DNA of 64,000 bases from Trichobilharzia regenti. Lineage: Eukaryota > Platyhelminthes > Trematoda > Strigeidida > Schistosomatidae. The stretch spans positions 42,244,650-42,308,649 of the forward strand of contig OX235267.1 of the NCBI GenBank assembly GCA_944472135.2. The letters are read 5' to 3'. A model generated the notes under the pieces. That model was not told the origin of the DNA, made no database searches, and saw only the letters and a list, made by a program, of their open reading frames with translations. This document shows, one piece after another, positions 56,080 through 64,000 of the stretch (within the stretch, counting starts at the first letter, position 1; each line of letters opens with the position of its first letter). The position numbers and the translations under genes were made by a program.

Positions 56080-56355
56080 TCTTTAAAATGAGTGTTCTGA
56101 ATCTTCACACCGATTTCAGGATAATTAATACCTTTATCGCTTGACTCAAAATCTCTATCCGTGTTGTTTGTAGTAATAATTACGGTACTTAGCCAGATGA
56201 GTGAGAAAAACAACTGCTTCCGAATATCTCCCATTTCTGTAGATTAAGAATTGCTGTTGTCGGTTTGATTTCTTCATCACTTCTGTCTTGCTTACATTCA
56301 CGTGGATTCCTGTCTTTGTTACCTCTTCTGCCAACTTGTAAATGTTCTTCAAAGC
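56080..56355 (-). mobile_element. RTE fragment, post-catalytic RT block
   Basis: The minus frame 56155-56352 has IYKLAEEVTKTGIHVNVSKT then EVMKKSNRQQQFLIYRNGR, matching the LAxEAS...VNIDKTEVMKI block of RTEs. Confidence 0.7.
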
Positions 56356-56357
56356 AT

Positions 56358-56683
56358 AGAAAAAAAATTACCTTTTAAACTAAGCCAGATACATATAAAT
56401 GTCTATATTTCGTGTTTTGTATCATGAAAATTTATGTTCTATCATTTCCTTTAGCAAAAAAAGCATTCTCAAGTAGGTTGAATTCAGAGTTAAATCTAAT
56501 TATGCCTTATTGCTAACTTTAATTATGACTTGATAATAATGTTTCTTTTACGAATATACACTTATAAGTTTCATCAAAGAACAGCAGACATCTGTGTAAG
56601 GATGATATTTGGCTAGTTTTACTGAAATTAAAGTGCTCATATATCCAAACTATCAGTAGCCAATCAGATCCGTAAGTACTTGC
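56358..56683. other. AT-rich gap
   Basis: No recognised feature before the PLE hairpin begins. Confidence 0.4.
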
Positions 56684-57834
56684 ATAGAAAATCAAAACAA
56701 GTGATTCAGCGAAGAGACTCCTTTCAACGAATTTATCATCAAGCTGTACAATCATATATATATATATGGTTTCGTTAAGACATTATATCCGGTGAGGGAA
56801 CTGAATCATAGGTCTGAATGAATACATAAAATAATAATAGTAGTATGAAATGCAATTGAAATGTTTGTGATTATAATCAAAGTTAAATGTCAAGTGGCAA
56901 AACAAATTAATGTCACATATATATAATAATTCCTAGGATGTATAGAACTTATAAGGGTTGTAAAATTATAGATAAGCAGGCAAACACATATAAAAATGAA
57001 AGCGTTACGTAACGTTGTGTGAAATTTGATAACATTGAATTTAACGTTGATTTAGAATGACAGGTGGGACGAGTGAAATAATACCGGGGACAGTTCAAAG
57101 TTAGAATAGTAATAGTAACAATTGACGTAATTAGTAGGAGACTTCAAACTGAATAGACAAAATGAAAAATTAGTAGAGCTAAAATATGATTAGGGATAAC
57201 CATACTTTAGCATAGAGGTATTAAGACCATGAAAGTTAGAGGGGTTCAAAAGGACTTATTTTGTACACAGAGATTTGGCTTTTTTGTTTTGTTAGCCAAA
57301 GCTTCAGCAATACAAATGAGCCAGGTACGTAGGGATTTGAGTAAATTGCTCTTTGCCTTGTAGATGACTTTAAAGGTGGAGGCCATAGAGATATGGTGAT
57401 CATTATCAACTAGATGTTCAATGATCGCGCTTCATTTTTTCATTTTGTCCATTCAGTTTGTATTCTCTTGCTTTATTACACCAAGTTTAACTATTACCAT
57501 TCTCACTTTGAACTGTCCCCGGTATTATTTCACTCGTCCCACCTGTCATTCTAAATCAACGTTAAATTCAATGTTATCAAATTTCACACAACGTTACGTA
57601 ACGCTTTCATTTTTATATGTGTTTGCCTGCTTATCCTATAATTTTACAACCCTTATAAGTTCTATACATCCTAGGAATTATTATATATATGACATTAATT
57701 TTTTTGCCACTTGACATTTAACTTTGATTATAATCACAAACATTTCAATTGCATTTCATACTACTATTATTATTTTATGTATTCATTCAGACCTATGATT
57801 CAGTTCCCTCACCGGATATAATTTCTTAACGAAA

Positions 57835-57835
<1 letters not shown>

Positions 57836-57878
<43 letters not shown>
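57836..57878. repeat. (TA)n microsatellite
   Basis: About 21 TA dinucleotides in the right arm of the PLE hairpin. Confidence 0.95.
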
Positions 57879-57880
<2 letters not shown>

Positions 57881-57881
<1 letters not shown>

Positions 57882-57930
57882 TGTACAGCTTGATGATAAA
57901 TTCGTTGAAAAGAGTCTCTTCGCTGAATCA
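57881..57930 (+). ncRNA. Hammerhead-like motif in PLE pLTR-like arm
   Basis: TTGTACAGC (57881-57889) can pair with GCTGAATCA (57922-57930) as stem I with two mismatches. Between lie TTGATGA (core CUGANGA with C changed), a weak stem II, GAAA (57907-57910), and AAGAG-T-CTCTT as stem III with a one-base loop, then TTC. The inverted arm carries the same motif on the minus strand at about 56701-56750. Order and short stem III fit PLE hammerheads. Confidence 0.45.
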
Positions 57931-57949
57931 CTTGTTTTGATTTTCTATA

Positions 57950-58414
57950 ACTTACGTCAAAACGCATAGAAGTAGACCAAATTAATTAGTAATATGTTTA
58001 TTAGGGTAATTGCGCCAGTGGCTGAACGGCCGATTGCTCAGCAGATACGCCAGTTGTCCGGGTTCTGTTGCCCATCGACACACTGCAAAATATCACCTGG
58101 TTTGATACTCTATTGTCAACTCATAAAAGATCAAAGATTGGATGTGAGGCAGCTTTGGAATTATGCACGTTAATCAGCACAAAGAAACCGCAACACTGAG
58201 CCGTAGGCAGCTCAGATACATGCCAGTTAAAGTGAAACTTGAAAAGAGCTAAGCATTAGTTTTTATCACATCCATAGTTGTAATTCGATACCTTGAAGTT
58301 GCAGTGCATCCGTAATGACTAGACTACCGAAATTCCTTCCTTTCTGTACTGATTACTGCCAATGTTTCGAGTTATTTACCTCATCAATGAGTCAGTCATA
58401 TTAAAGTACTTGAT
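57950..58414. other. Gap with a weak tRNA-like stretch
   Basis: 58012-58085 (GCGCCAGTGGCTGAACGG ... GTCCGGGTTCTGTTGCC) has a tRNA-like feel but a poor box B. Otherwise nothing recognised. Confidence 0.3.
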
Positions 58415-58416
58415 TT

Positions 58417-58660
58417 GCGTCGGCGGCACAGTAGTTAGGACGCTCGCCAGCCATGCATATGGTCCTGGGTTCGATTCCCGGCCGGCGCACTCCTTTACCT
58501 CGCTCATCCAGAAATAATGCTGGTAAAGAGGAAAGGTTGGGCATGTGGCTAGCAACCCCATCCTGTAAAAATAAGCACTGCTACAGAAACTTCAAGCCCC
58601 TAGCTTGAAGCCCTATGTTCCATTGGGAACGTGAAGGAAAAATTATTATTATTATTATTA
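58417..58660 (+). mobile_element. tRNA-like SINE, family A, full length
   Basis: Best preserved A copy: GCGTCGGCGGCACAGTAG head, box B GGGTTCGATTCCC, then TCCAGAAATAATGCTGG, GAGGAAAGGTTGGGCATG, CCCATCCTGTAAAAATAA, GGGAACGTGAAGGA and an ATT repeat end (58641-58660). Confidence 0.9.
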
Positions 58661-58689
58661 AGTCTCGTATGGCTACATGTAAAACTCAT

Positions 58690-58860
58690 ATACCATTCAG
58701 CCACCGGAACGAGATTCAGTGACCCGTAAATTCCAACTTCCACCATTTGGCGACTTTTAGCGCGACCACCATTCATTGTCACTGGCGAGTATATGTTCTC
58801 ACAAAGGTCTTCAATGGTTCCTTAACTCATATCGATCCGTGGTCAAATATGAATTTATTA
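58690..58860 (-). mobile_element. SINE family D fragment
   Basis: CCATTCAGCCACCGGAACG, AATTCCAACTTCCACC, GGCGAGTATATGTTCTC, then CTCATATCGATCCGTGG. Confidence 0.6.
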
Positions 58861-59159
58861 ATTATTCAAACAGGAGAGTGTAATCATGTTCACTACAGTC
58901 AGTCGAAGATACTGATGGCAGTTTTCAAAGTAGTCTGACATGCTAATTATAAAAACAATAATATGCTGTTTAAAACTGCTTCATAAATAATCAGAAATCT
59001 TTATCAAATCATAATTTTCTAAGCCATTTCCCTTTTTTCCTAACAGCTACCATCCAGACACTTTTGATGATATTAGATGGTTGACGGCATTTTAACTAGA
59101 ACCTATCTGAGCTGTCTACTACTCCGTGTTGCCGTTTCTTTGTGCTGATTCATTTAAAG

Positions 59160-59520
59160 TATCAATTACAGTCCTACAGGAGGTCAATCGCGAGCCCGAA
59201 TAACTCAGTGTTAACGTCTCTGACTGCAGTACTGACCGGGTGACGCGGGTTCGAATCTCAGAAGCGACATGAGTTTTTCCTTCAAGGTTGCAGATACGCC
59301 TTGCTGACGAGTGTCAACCAGCACAAAACCTAGGTCAAGTGAAGCTTCTTGTGGCCGATTGCCTCCAATCATCTAATACCATCAAATCAATGTGCACCAT
59401 GATGGCGAGCTACCTAGAATGGTGGTCGCATTGCAAACCTAACTGATAGAATTCAGTATACACCAAAGAGAGGGCTAGACACATCACAGTACTTACTCAC
59501 TAGTCTACAATCAAAGTACC
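59160..59520 (+). mobile_element. SINE family C with head and tail
   Basis: Head AATAACTCAGTGTTAACGTC and box B GCGGGTTCGAATCTC; body CAAGGTTGCAGATACGCC; tail GGTGGTCGCATTGC, GATAGAATTCAGTATAC. Shows head-body-tail order. Confidence 0.8.
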
Positions 59521-59714
59521 CAGACACTTTCTTGATATAATATGACATCTAAAGGCAAATCAACAAATTTTATGATTTAATATCTAGTAGGAATGAAATC
59601 ATTACACAAAAGTTCACTGATCAAGAAGAAAGCTAGATGGTCGGTTAAATATAACTTATAGTACAAAGCCAAATAAAAATGAGTAGGAAGGATGGATTAA
59701 GGATACAGTGGTGA

Positions 59715-60395
59715 GTGACAAAGAATAAGTCAATTAAAATTATCAGCTTTCGTTATAAGGCTGCGAGTATTCTTTTCAGGTGGTTTGATATTCCCTTCTT
59801 TAGTGTGTCAGCCAGAAGGCCGCCTTTGAACGCCACACTCATTTATAGTACCTTCTTCGTCACAGAGATGCTAATTATGAATGTAGCGTTCAGAGGTGAC
59901 CTTGTGATAGACACCTAAAAGAAAAGAATATCAGACGCCCCAGATAAAACCCTCCATGCTGCTACATTACGACTGGTATTCTCTTGTCTTCCAATGTTCT
60001 TCAATAACTCCAAAGATAAACTAGTGCATTTGACAACTCCTATGTGTACCTACCAATTTACTTGCTCATGTGTAGCAAGATATTTAGGTCGTTCAGAGTG
60101 TGTTTTATCTAGCACAGCCAAAGTACATTATCCCGTTCTGCTATGAAAAGATAAAAATGCATCAATAAGCAGTGCTATAACTTAACATATATTCAACACC
60201 GGTCATTTAATACGCAAGAAGAATTCATTCAAACTTATTTACAAAACCACAAGAAGCCTTCCAAAAACGGTGAGATTCAGTACAATCTGCAATCCTAAGG
60301 ACACAGCAGTTCGGATAGGAAACCTTAATTTATACGTACAACAAAAACTTCTCCATCTCTTCCGTCTACCTTAGATATTATTTCAAGTCCAACTG
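59715..60395 (+). mobile_element. PLE relic, linker and GIY-YIG domain
   Basis: Broken plus frames: FRGDLVIDT near 59890, then the linker (PDKTLHAATLRLVFSC), the Cys-rich GIY-YIG start (CTYQFTCSCVARYLGRSE near 60050-60105), then NTGHLIR and FKLIYKTTRSLPK, and NLYVQQKLLHLFRLP at the end. Same lineage as 21480-22345. Confidence 0.75.
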
Positions 60396-60399
60396 TCAT

Positions 60400-60826
60400 C
60401 TGACTGACTGAGTGGCTGATTTCAACACAGAACTTTGTACAGATATGCAACAGTTCTATTTACTACTCTTCCTTCATGTAGCAAACAAAGCAAGAGAAGT
60501 GGGTAAAGAGAGATTCAAAAGAGAGAGATAATAAACTGGACTGCGAGGGAAAAAGAGTATTAAGTAATATGGAAGTACAATGGAGTTTTATTGGATATTA
60601 TAAACCACAAAGAGTGAATGCATCTGCGCTAGCCATTGAGGAAGACTTCCAGCCACACCACCAGTTGTCTCCAGGCAGTGGTTTTTTACCTTCCCGAGTA
60701 CCCCAACTAGGATATAAGTATAAAACTTGCGCACTGTGGCAGAGTATAACTCCATTATGGATAATATTTTATTTTGATAAATCACACTGTTGTACAGGAC
60801 ATTTAAACTTCCTGATGTGGCCCAAA
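60400..60826. other. Gap left of the chimeric LTR element
   Basis: No recognised gene or repeat. It forms the left side of the empty site into which the element at 60831-63064 went. Confidence 0.4.
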
Positions 60827-60830
60827 CCAG

Positions 60831-61125
60831 TGTAACAACAGAAGACAAGGGCCAGGCAACAGATCGTTTTATTATGAAAATCAACACGTATTTATACATA
60901 TTTCACATACATTATTATAGCTTATGCAAGTAGAAAAGCGCAGTCATGTGATTGGTTGTTTATCAGAAGTTAGGCAGACAAACGCAGGCTTCTGATTGGT
61001 TGTTTCGGGATTCCTCGACAAATAGAGTTCTCTATCTGCGAATCATATTTTGCCACGTTAACTTTGCTGTGATTGGTTGTTGAATCAGCCTTGCTCATAT
61101 TTTCTCACGGCCTGCTCTCACCACA
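60831..61125 (-). repeat. 3' LTR, 295 bp
   Basis: Plus-strand ends TGTAACAACAGAAGACAAGG and CTGCTCTCACCACA. Similar along its length to the solo LTR at 28687-28986, including the GATTGGTTGTT-type CCAAT boxes (antisense). Confidence 0.92.
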
Positions 61126-61139
61126 CTCGTCCCCCCGTC
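61126..61139 (-). promoter_or_regulatory. Polypurine tract of the LTR element
   Basis: The minus strand reads GACGGGGGGACGAG directly before the LTR start TGTGGTGAG, the expected place for plus-strand priming. Confidence 0.75.
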
Positions 61140-61532
61140 AAATACGTGCGACTGAAGTTGGCTTGATCTACTTGGTGCAGGCGTCATTGTTGGCTTGTCT
61201 CGCTGTATCCATTTCTGGAGCTCGCTGACGTTCACGCGCCTCTTATTGTTCGCCATTGCGACTGTGTCTGCGTAACCCCATCTCGAAGTGACCATATATG
61301 GTCCTTCCCACTTTGGAAACTGTTTGCCTGACCCTGTCGAACATTCGTCCATACTTCGGCTCACACTTTCATATGCTGCTTTCACCCGACCTCCCAGCAG
61401 CGTCCCAAGTAGCAGCTCCATCGCTGACAGATCTTGAACGCCACTCAACTGCGCAGAAGCCTTGAAGTCCTGCCCGAAGATCCATATGTCTCCATCAAAA
61501 ACAGCAGGGCATAGGCTTTCCATTTGTCGGTA

Positions 61533-61545
61533 GGCAGCGGCACCA
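61533..61545 (-). promoter_or_regulatory. Primer binding site
   Basis: The minus strand reads TGGTGCCGCTGCC two bases after the LTR end TGTTGTTACA; the plus strand ends in CACCA as a tRNA 3' end would. The matching tRNA is not identified. Confidence 0.7.
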
Positions 61546-61547
61546 AA

Positions 61548-61557
61548 TGTAACAACA
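61548..61557 (-). repeat. Last 10 bp of the 5' LTR
   Basis: TGTAACAACA on the plus strand equals the 3' LTR terminus at 60831-60840. Immediately right of it the Ran coding sequence begins, with overlapping bases typical of microhomology joining. Confidence 0.75.
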
Positions 61558-61670
61558 TATTTCTTCTCAAACTCTCCAGTGATATGGCGTTTCACAAACG
61601 TAGTTTTTCCAGTACCACCGTCACCAACCAAAACTAATTTAAATACAGCCACCGGGCCCTGATCTACCAT

Positions 61671-61745
61671 AACTGCAAGTCAACAATACAAGTAGGGTTC
61701 GTATAGTCCAGTCGACCCTGCCTTAAAAATAACGTGTGTCGCACC
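61671..61745. other. Head-to-head joint of Ran and RPL3 5' UTRs
   Basis: 75 bp separate the two start codons. The right part (CTGCCTTAAAAATAACG, then TGTGTCGCACC before ATG) is presumably the L3 leader and the left part (CATAACTGCAAGTC) the Ran leader; the exact joint is not visible. No introns or poly-A here. Confidence 0.6.
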
Positions 61746-62972
61746 ATGTCACATAGAAAGTTTTCGGCCCCACGTCACGGTTCTCTTGGGTTCACACCCA
61801 AAAAGCGAAGCCGACGCATTCGAGGAAAATGTAAGGCTTTCCCACGAGACAGAAGGTCCCTCCCACCCCATCTAACAGCTTTCATGGGATATAAAGCAGG
61901 AATGACACATATCGTACGTGAGGTTGATCGTGTCGGCTCTAAAGTACATAAACGTGAGGTAGTAGAGCCAGTAACCATATTAGAATGTCCACCTATGGTC
62001 ATCGTTGGAATGGTCGGTTATGCACCTACTGCAAAAGGCTTGAGGACGTTCAAAACTGTGTGGGCAGAGCATCTAACCGAAGAATGCTGACGGCGCTTCT
62101 ACAAAGATTGGTGCAAGTCCAAAAAGAAGGCTTTCACTAAAGCTTCTAAAAAGTGGGCAGACGAAGCTGGTTTGGCGCAGATAAGTCGTGACTTGAAGAA
62201 GATCAAAAAGTACTGTACGGTTGTACGAGCTATTGCTCATACTCAGATGAGACTTATGAAACATCGCCAGAAGAAAGCACATGTCATGGAAATACAAGTG
62301 AACGGAGGGACTATATCCCAAAATGTCGACTGGATCCGCTCACACTTTGAAAAACAGATTCCTATTTCGAACGTCTTTTCTCAGGATGAAATGATCGATG
62401 TTATTGGTGTGACTAAAGGAAAAGGCTTCAAAGGTGTCACTTCCCGCTGGCATACGAAAAAGCTTCCCAGAAAGACACACAAAGGTCTCAGAAAAGTGGC
62501 ATGTATCGGCGCCTGGCATCCCACACGTGTAGCAAGGTCAGTCGCTCGAGCAGGACAGAAGGGCTACTTCCACAGGACAGAATTGAACAAAAAGATCTAC
62601 CGCATTGGTTTAGGCCTACAAGCGCAGTTGGAGATAGCAAAAGCCGAAGCTGCTAACGATGACAAGGATAAAAATGCAGTCCCTAAGCCGAAGGGAAATG
62701 CATCCACAGAGTTCGATTTGACAGCAAAGAATATCACGCCTATGGGTGGATTCCCACACGATTATGTAATGATCAAAGGTTGTTGCATGGGTCCGAGGAA
62801 GCGAGTGATCACGTTGAGAAAGACACTGATCCCACAAGTTAAACCTCGATCAAAGGAGAAGATCGCGCTCAAGTTCATTGATACATCGTCGAAGTTTGGT
62901 CACGGTCGGTTCCAGACACGGGCAGAGAAACAGGCAATAATGGGCCCCTTGAAGAAAACTATGGGACACTGA
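61746..62972 (+). pseudogene. RPL3: Ribosomal protein L3 retrocopy (uL3), intronless, with in-frame stop
   Basis: Codes for a full-length L3 (about 408 codons against ~403 in human). It starts [16 protein letters not shown] and contains [69 protein letters not shown] and the end [13 protein letters not shown]3 is a large-subunit protein near the peptidyl-transferase centre. Two lesions: TGA at 62088-62090, where the family has Arg or Lys before RRFYK, and loss of about six codons after GGFPH (near 62758), where other L3 proteins read YGEV plus two residues. No introns; it lies antisense inside the LTR element. So it is a processed copy, not the working gene. Reading frame otherwise open and highly conserved, so it is young. 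Confidence 0.93.
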
Positions 62973-63013
62973 AAACTTGCTGTATGATTCTCATTGCGAA
63001 CAATATATATTAT

Positions 63014-63064
63014 GGTTGTTGAATCAGCCTTGCTCATATTTTCTCACGGCCTGCTCTCACCACA
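63014..63064 (-). repeat. Outer 51 bp of the 5' LTR
   Basis: Identical to 61075-61125 (GGTTGTTGAATCAGCC ... CTCTCACCACA). It follows 41 bp of apparent L3 3' UTR with no poly-A. Confidence 0.92.
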
Positions 63065-63068
63065 CCAG

Positions 63069-63698
63069 CTGTTGTTGATTTCATTCACTGATGAAGCCAT
63101 GTTTTGGTTTGACCACCACTATCTCTTTCCTAGCCTTATTCATCTTATGTCAGTTAATATTGACCATCAAGGAAGGAGATGACTAGGTATGCATGCGTAA
63201 CACATGTCCTAACCATCTCTCTCAATCGGTGTGGCATCACAATCTCGTCATCGATTAATTTCCCCTCCTTATATAGTACTCGACCAATGTCTAACCTCAT
63301 TATTGCTCACTCAATTATACCACTTAACACGGGTGATAGAATGCAGATATCCATTTACGATCAAAGATGGCTAGCTAGCCTTTTCATGACCATGTCTCGT
63401 TCACAGAAAAAAAGGAGAATAGAGCAAACTGCTGAGAAGTATACATTCCCTTTGATCGACAGCCGGCCGGATATCACATCTAGAGATGGCGAAATTCGGC
63501 ATATGCCAAACGAGTCTTCTGTATCCATGCTGAGATTTCGTTAGCAATCGATCCCGTTGAGGCAAATCCAACTTCCGAAATAAGTGAAGTGGTCAATACG
63601 CCCTACCAATTTACTGCCTACTTTTAACCCAGCTAGGAGCCCACGTATTTCAGTTCTCAAGCCTCATGTCACATTAGACAGCAGGAGAGAAGTGCATA
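63069..63698. other. Gap right of the chimeric element
   Basis: Includes an open plus frame at 63179-63544 (121 aa, no recognised motif, probably chance or an unidentified repeat). I do not recognise it. Confidence 0.35.
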
Positions 63699-63700
63699 CC

Positions 63701-64000
63701 TGATATGTATCCATATGATGTGTGTTTTGTTTTTGACAGTCTATTATATTTTGCTATGTGTATATGGATCGATATTTCATTAAAACTGACAATGTGCTTT
63801 TGTCTGTCCACTAACCAAATAAACAATGTATGACCATATTATCACATTACATTACAATCAATCATGGTAAGACGTTATCTTATTGGTTCACGTGTATTAG
63901 CCATTTTCATATATAGTCTTGCTTTATTATTCTTGTTCATTCTTGTTCCCACATTTCGTACATCTAAGTACCCTTTCACTCACACACTTGTGTGACATTT
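63701..64000 (-). mobile_element. Partial LTR of the family found in the tandem units
   Basis: Reverse complement of 825-1122 with moderate divergence: TGATATGTATCC at the terminus, ATATGGATCGATATTTCATT, GTACATCTAAGTACC, and TCACACACTTGTGTGACA at the window edge. Cut off by the window end. Confidence 0.85.

Larger units (their letters stand above)
56685..57948. repeat. Large inverted repeat formed by a PLE 3' end, with (TA)n
   Basis: 56685-57116 and 57490-57948 are near-perfect reverse complements around a 373-bp spacer. The spacer encodes a PLE C-terminus on the minus strand (IIEHLVDNDHHISMASTFKV, SLRTWLICIAEALANKTKK, near 57240-57425). The left arm is therefore the natural 3' UTR and the right arm its inverted copy. 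The arms differ mainly in a TA tract: short at 56753-56766, about 43 bp at 57836-57878. Confidence 0.92.
61095..61670 (-). pseudogene. RAN: Chimeric ORF: Ran N-terminus fused to gag start and integrase tail
   Basis: 191-aa open frame. Residues 1-39 are the N-terminus of the nuclear transport GTPase Ran, with the intact P-loop GDGGTGKTT at 16-24 and KKYV at 36-39. At the next codons the frame passes through the last 10 bp of an LTR and the primer binding site (about 40-49). It then enters a gag-like start at M50 ([14 protein letters not shown], then FKASAQLSG and [10 protein letters not shown]), then an integrase C-terminal tail ([18 protein letters not shown], about 125-142), and ends inside the LTR. 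Switch regions and all later GTPase motifs are missing, so no GTPase function is expected. Most of gag and pol are deleted. Expression is unknown; the start is the Ran ATG. Confidence 0.88.
60831..63064 (-). mobile_element. Chimeric LTR retrotransposon carrying Ran and RPL3 mRNA-derived sequence
   Basis: Read on the minus strand: 5' LTR start (51 bp, 63064-63014), antisense RPL3, Ran 5' end in sense, the last 10 bp of an LTR (61557-61548), primer binding site, a gag start joined to the integrase tail, a polypurine tract, and a complete 3' LTR (61125-60831). The unit is bounded by CCAG at 60827-60830 and 63065-63068, the same 4-bp duplication size as the solo LTR at 28687-28986. The 51-bp LTR pieces (61075-61125 and 63014-63064) are identical. 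So the chimera integrated as one unit. It is Ty3/Gypsy-like by its integrase tail and duplication size. The capture mechanism (template switching) is inference. Confidence 0.9.

Noticed and set aside
56685..57948. DNA transposon with terminal inverted repeats
   Set aside because: The arms contain a PLE 3' UTR, the spacer encodes a PLE C-terminus and there is no transposase or consistent target duplication.
62088..62090. TGA in RPL3 as a selenocysteine or recoded codon
   Set aside because: The position is Arg or Lys in L3 proteins, no recoding element is evident, and the copy shows another lesion.
61095..62972. A functional divergent Ran/RPL3 gene pair with a shared promoter
   Set aside because: Both are intronless, Ran stops after ~39 codons in LTR sequence, RPL3 has a TGA and a deletion, and the whole unit has LTR ends and a target duplication.
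63179..63544. 121-aa plus frame near the window end
   Set aside because: No domain motif and flanked by repeats; cannot be supported as a gene.

Overview
This is an AT-rich, repeat-saturated stretch of eukaryotic DNA. It most likely comes from a blood fluke (Schistosoma or a close relative). Four things point there: tRNA-like SINEs carrying hammerhead ribozyme relics of the schistosome S-alpha type, RTE-clade and CR1/SR1-like non-LTR retrotransposons, many Penelope-like elements (PLEs) with GIY-YIG endonuclease tails, and a small Ty3/Gypsy-like LTR family. The species call is inference. I see no intact host protein-coding gene and no rRNA, tRNA gene or CRISPR.

Layout. Positions 1-10076 are a head-to-tail tandem array with a 3,922-bp period: two full units and a partial third. 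Each unit holds an RTE relic with a solo LTR inserted in it, tRNA-like SINEs of several families and a second RTE fragment. From 10000 to 27750 come decayed RTE 3' ends, four tRNA-derived SINE families (called A-D here, often as inverted pairs), hammerhead relics and several PLE fragments. At 28200-29540 lies a PLE split by a clean 300-bp solo LTR with a 4-bp target duplication. At 29545-32870 lies the best preserved element, a CR1-clade non-LTR element with endonuclease and reverse transcriptase damaged by a few lesions. From 33000 to 60400 there are more RTE, PLE, CR1 and SINE relics. These include two large hairpins made of PLE 3' ends (53484-54183 and 56685-57948) and a 420-bp insertion that begins with a stable hairpin (41830-42249).

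The standout is 60831-63064, a 2.2-kb LTR retrotransposon copy bounded by a 4-bp target duplication (CCAG). Most of its 5' LTR is replaced by two host mRNA-derived sequences joined head to head: the first ~39 codons of the Ran GTPase, in element sense, and an intronless ribosomal protein L3 copy, antisense. Ran is fused in frame through the LTR end and primer binding site into a remnant of gag and the integrase tail. The L3 copy has an in-frame TGA and a short in-frame deletion. This reads as a chimeric cDNA, built by template switching during reverse transcription and then integrated.

The window ends inside an inverted copy of the same solo-LTR family found in the tandem units. Nothing here forms a working pathway; the biology is of mobile elements nesting, recombining and capturing host transcripts. 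Family boundaries are by-eye estimates, good to about 10-50 bp unless a target duplication or exact repeat fixes them.
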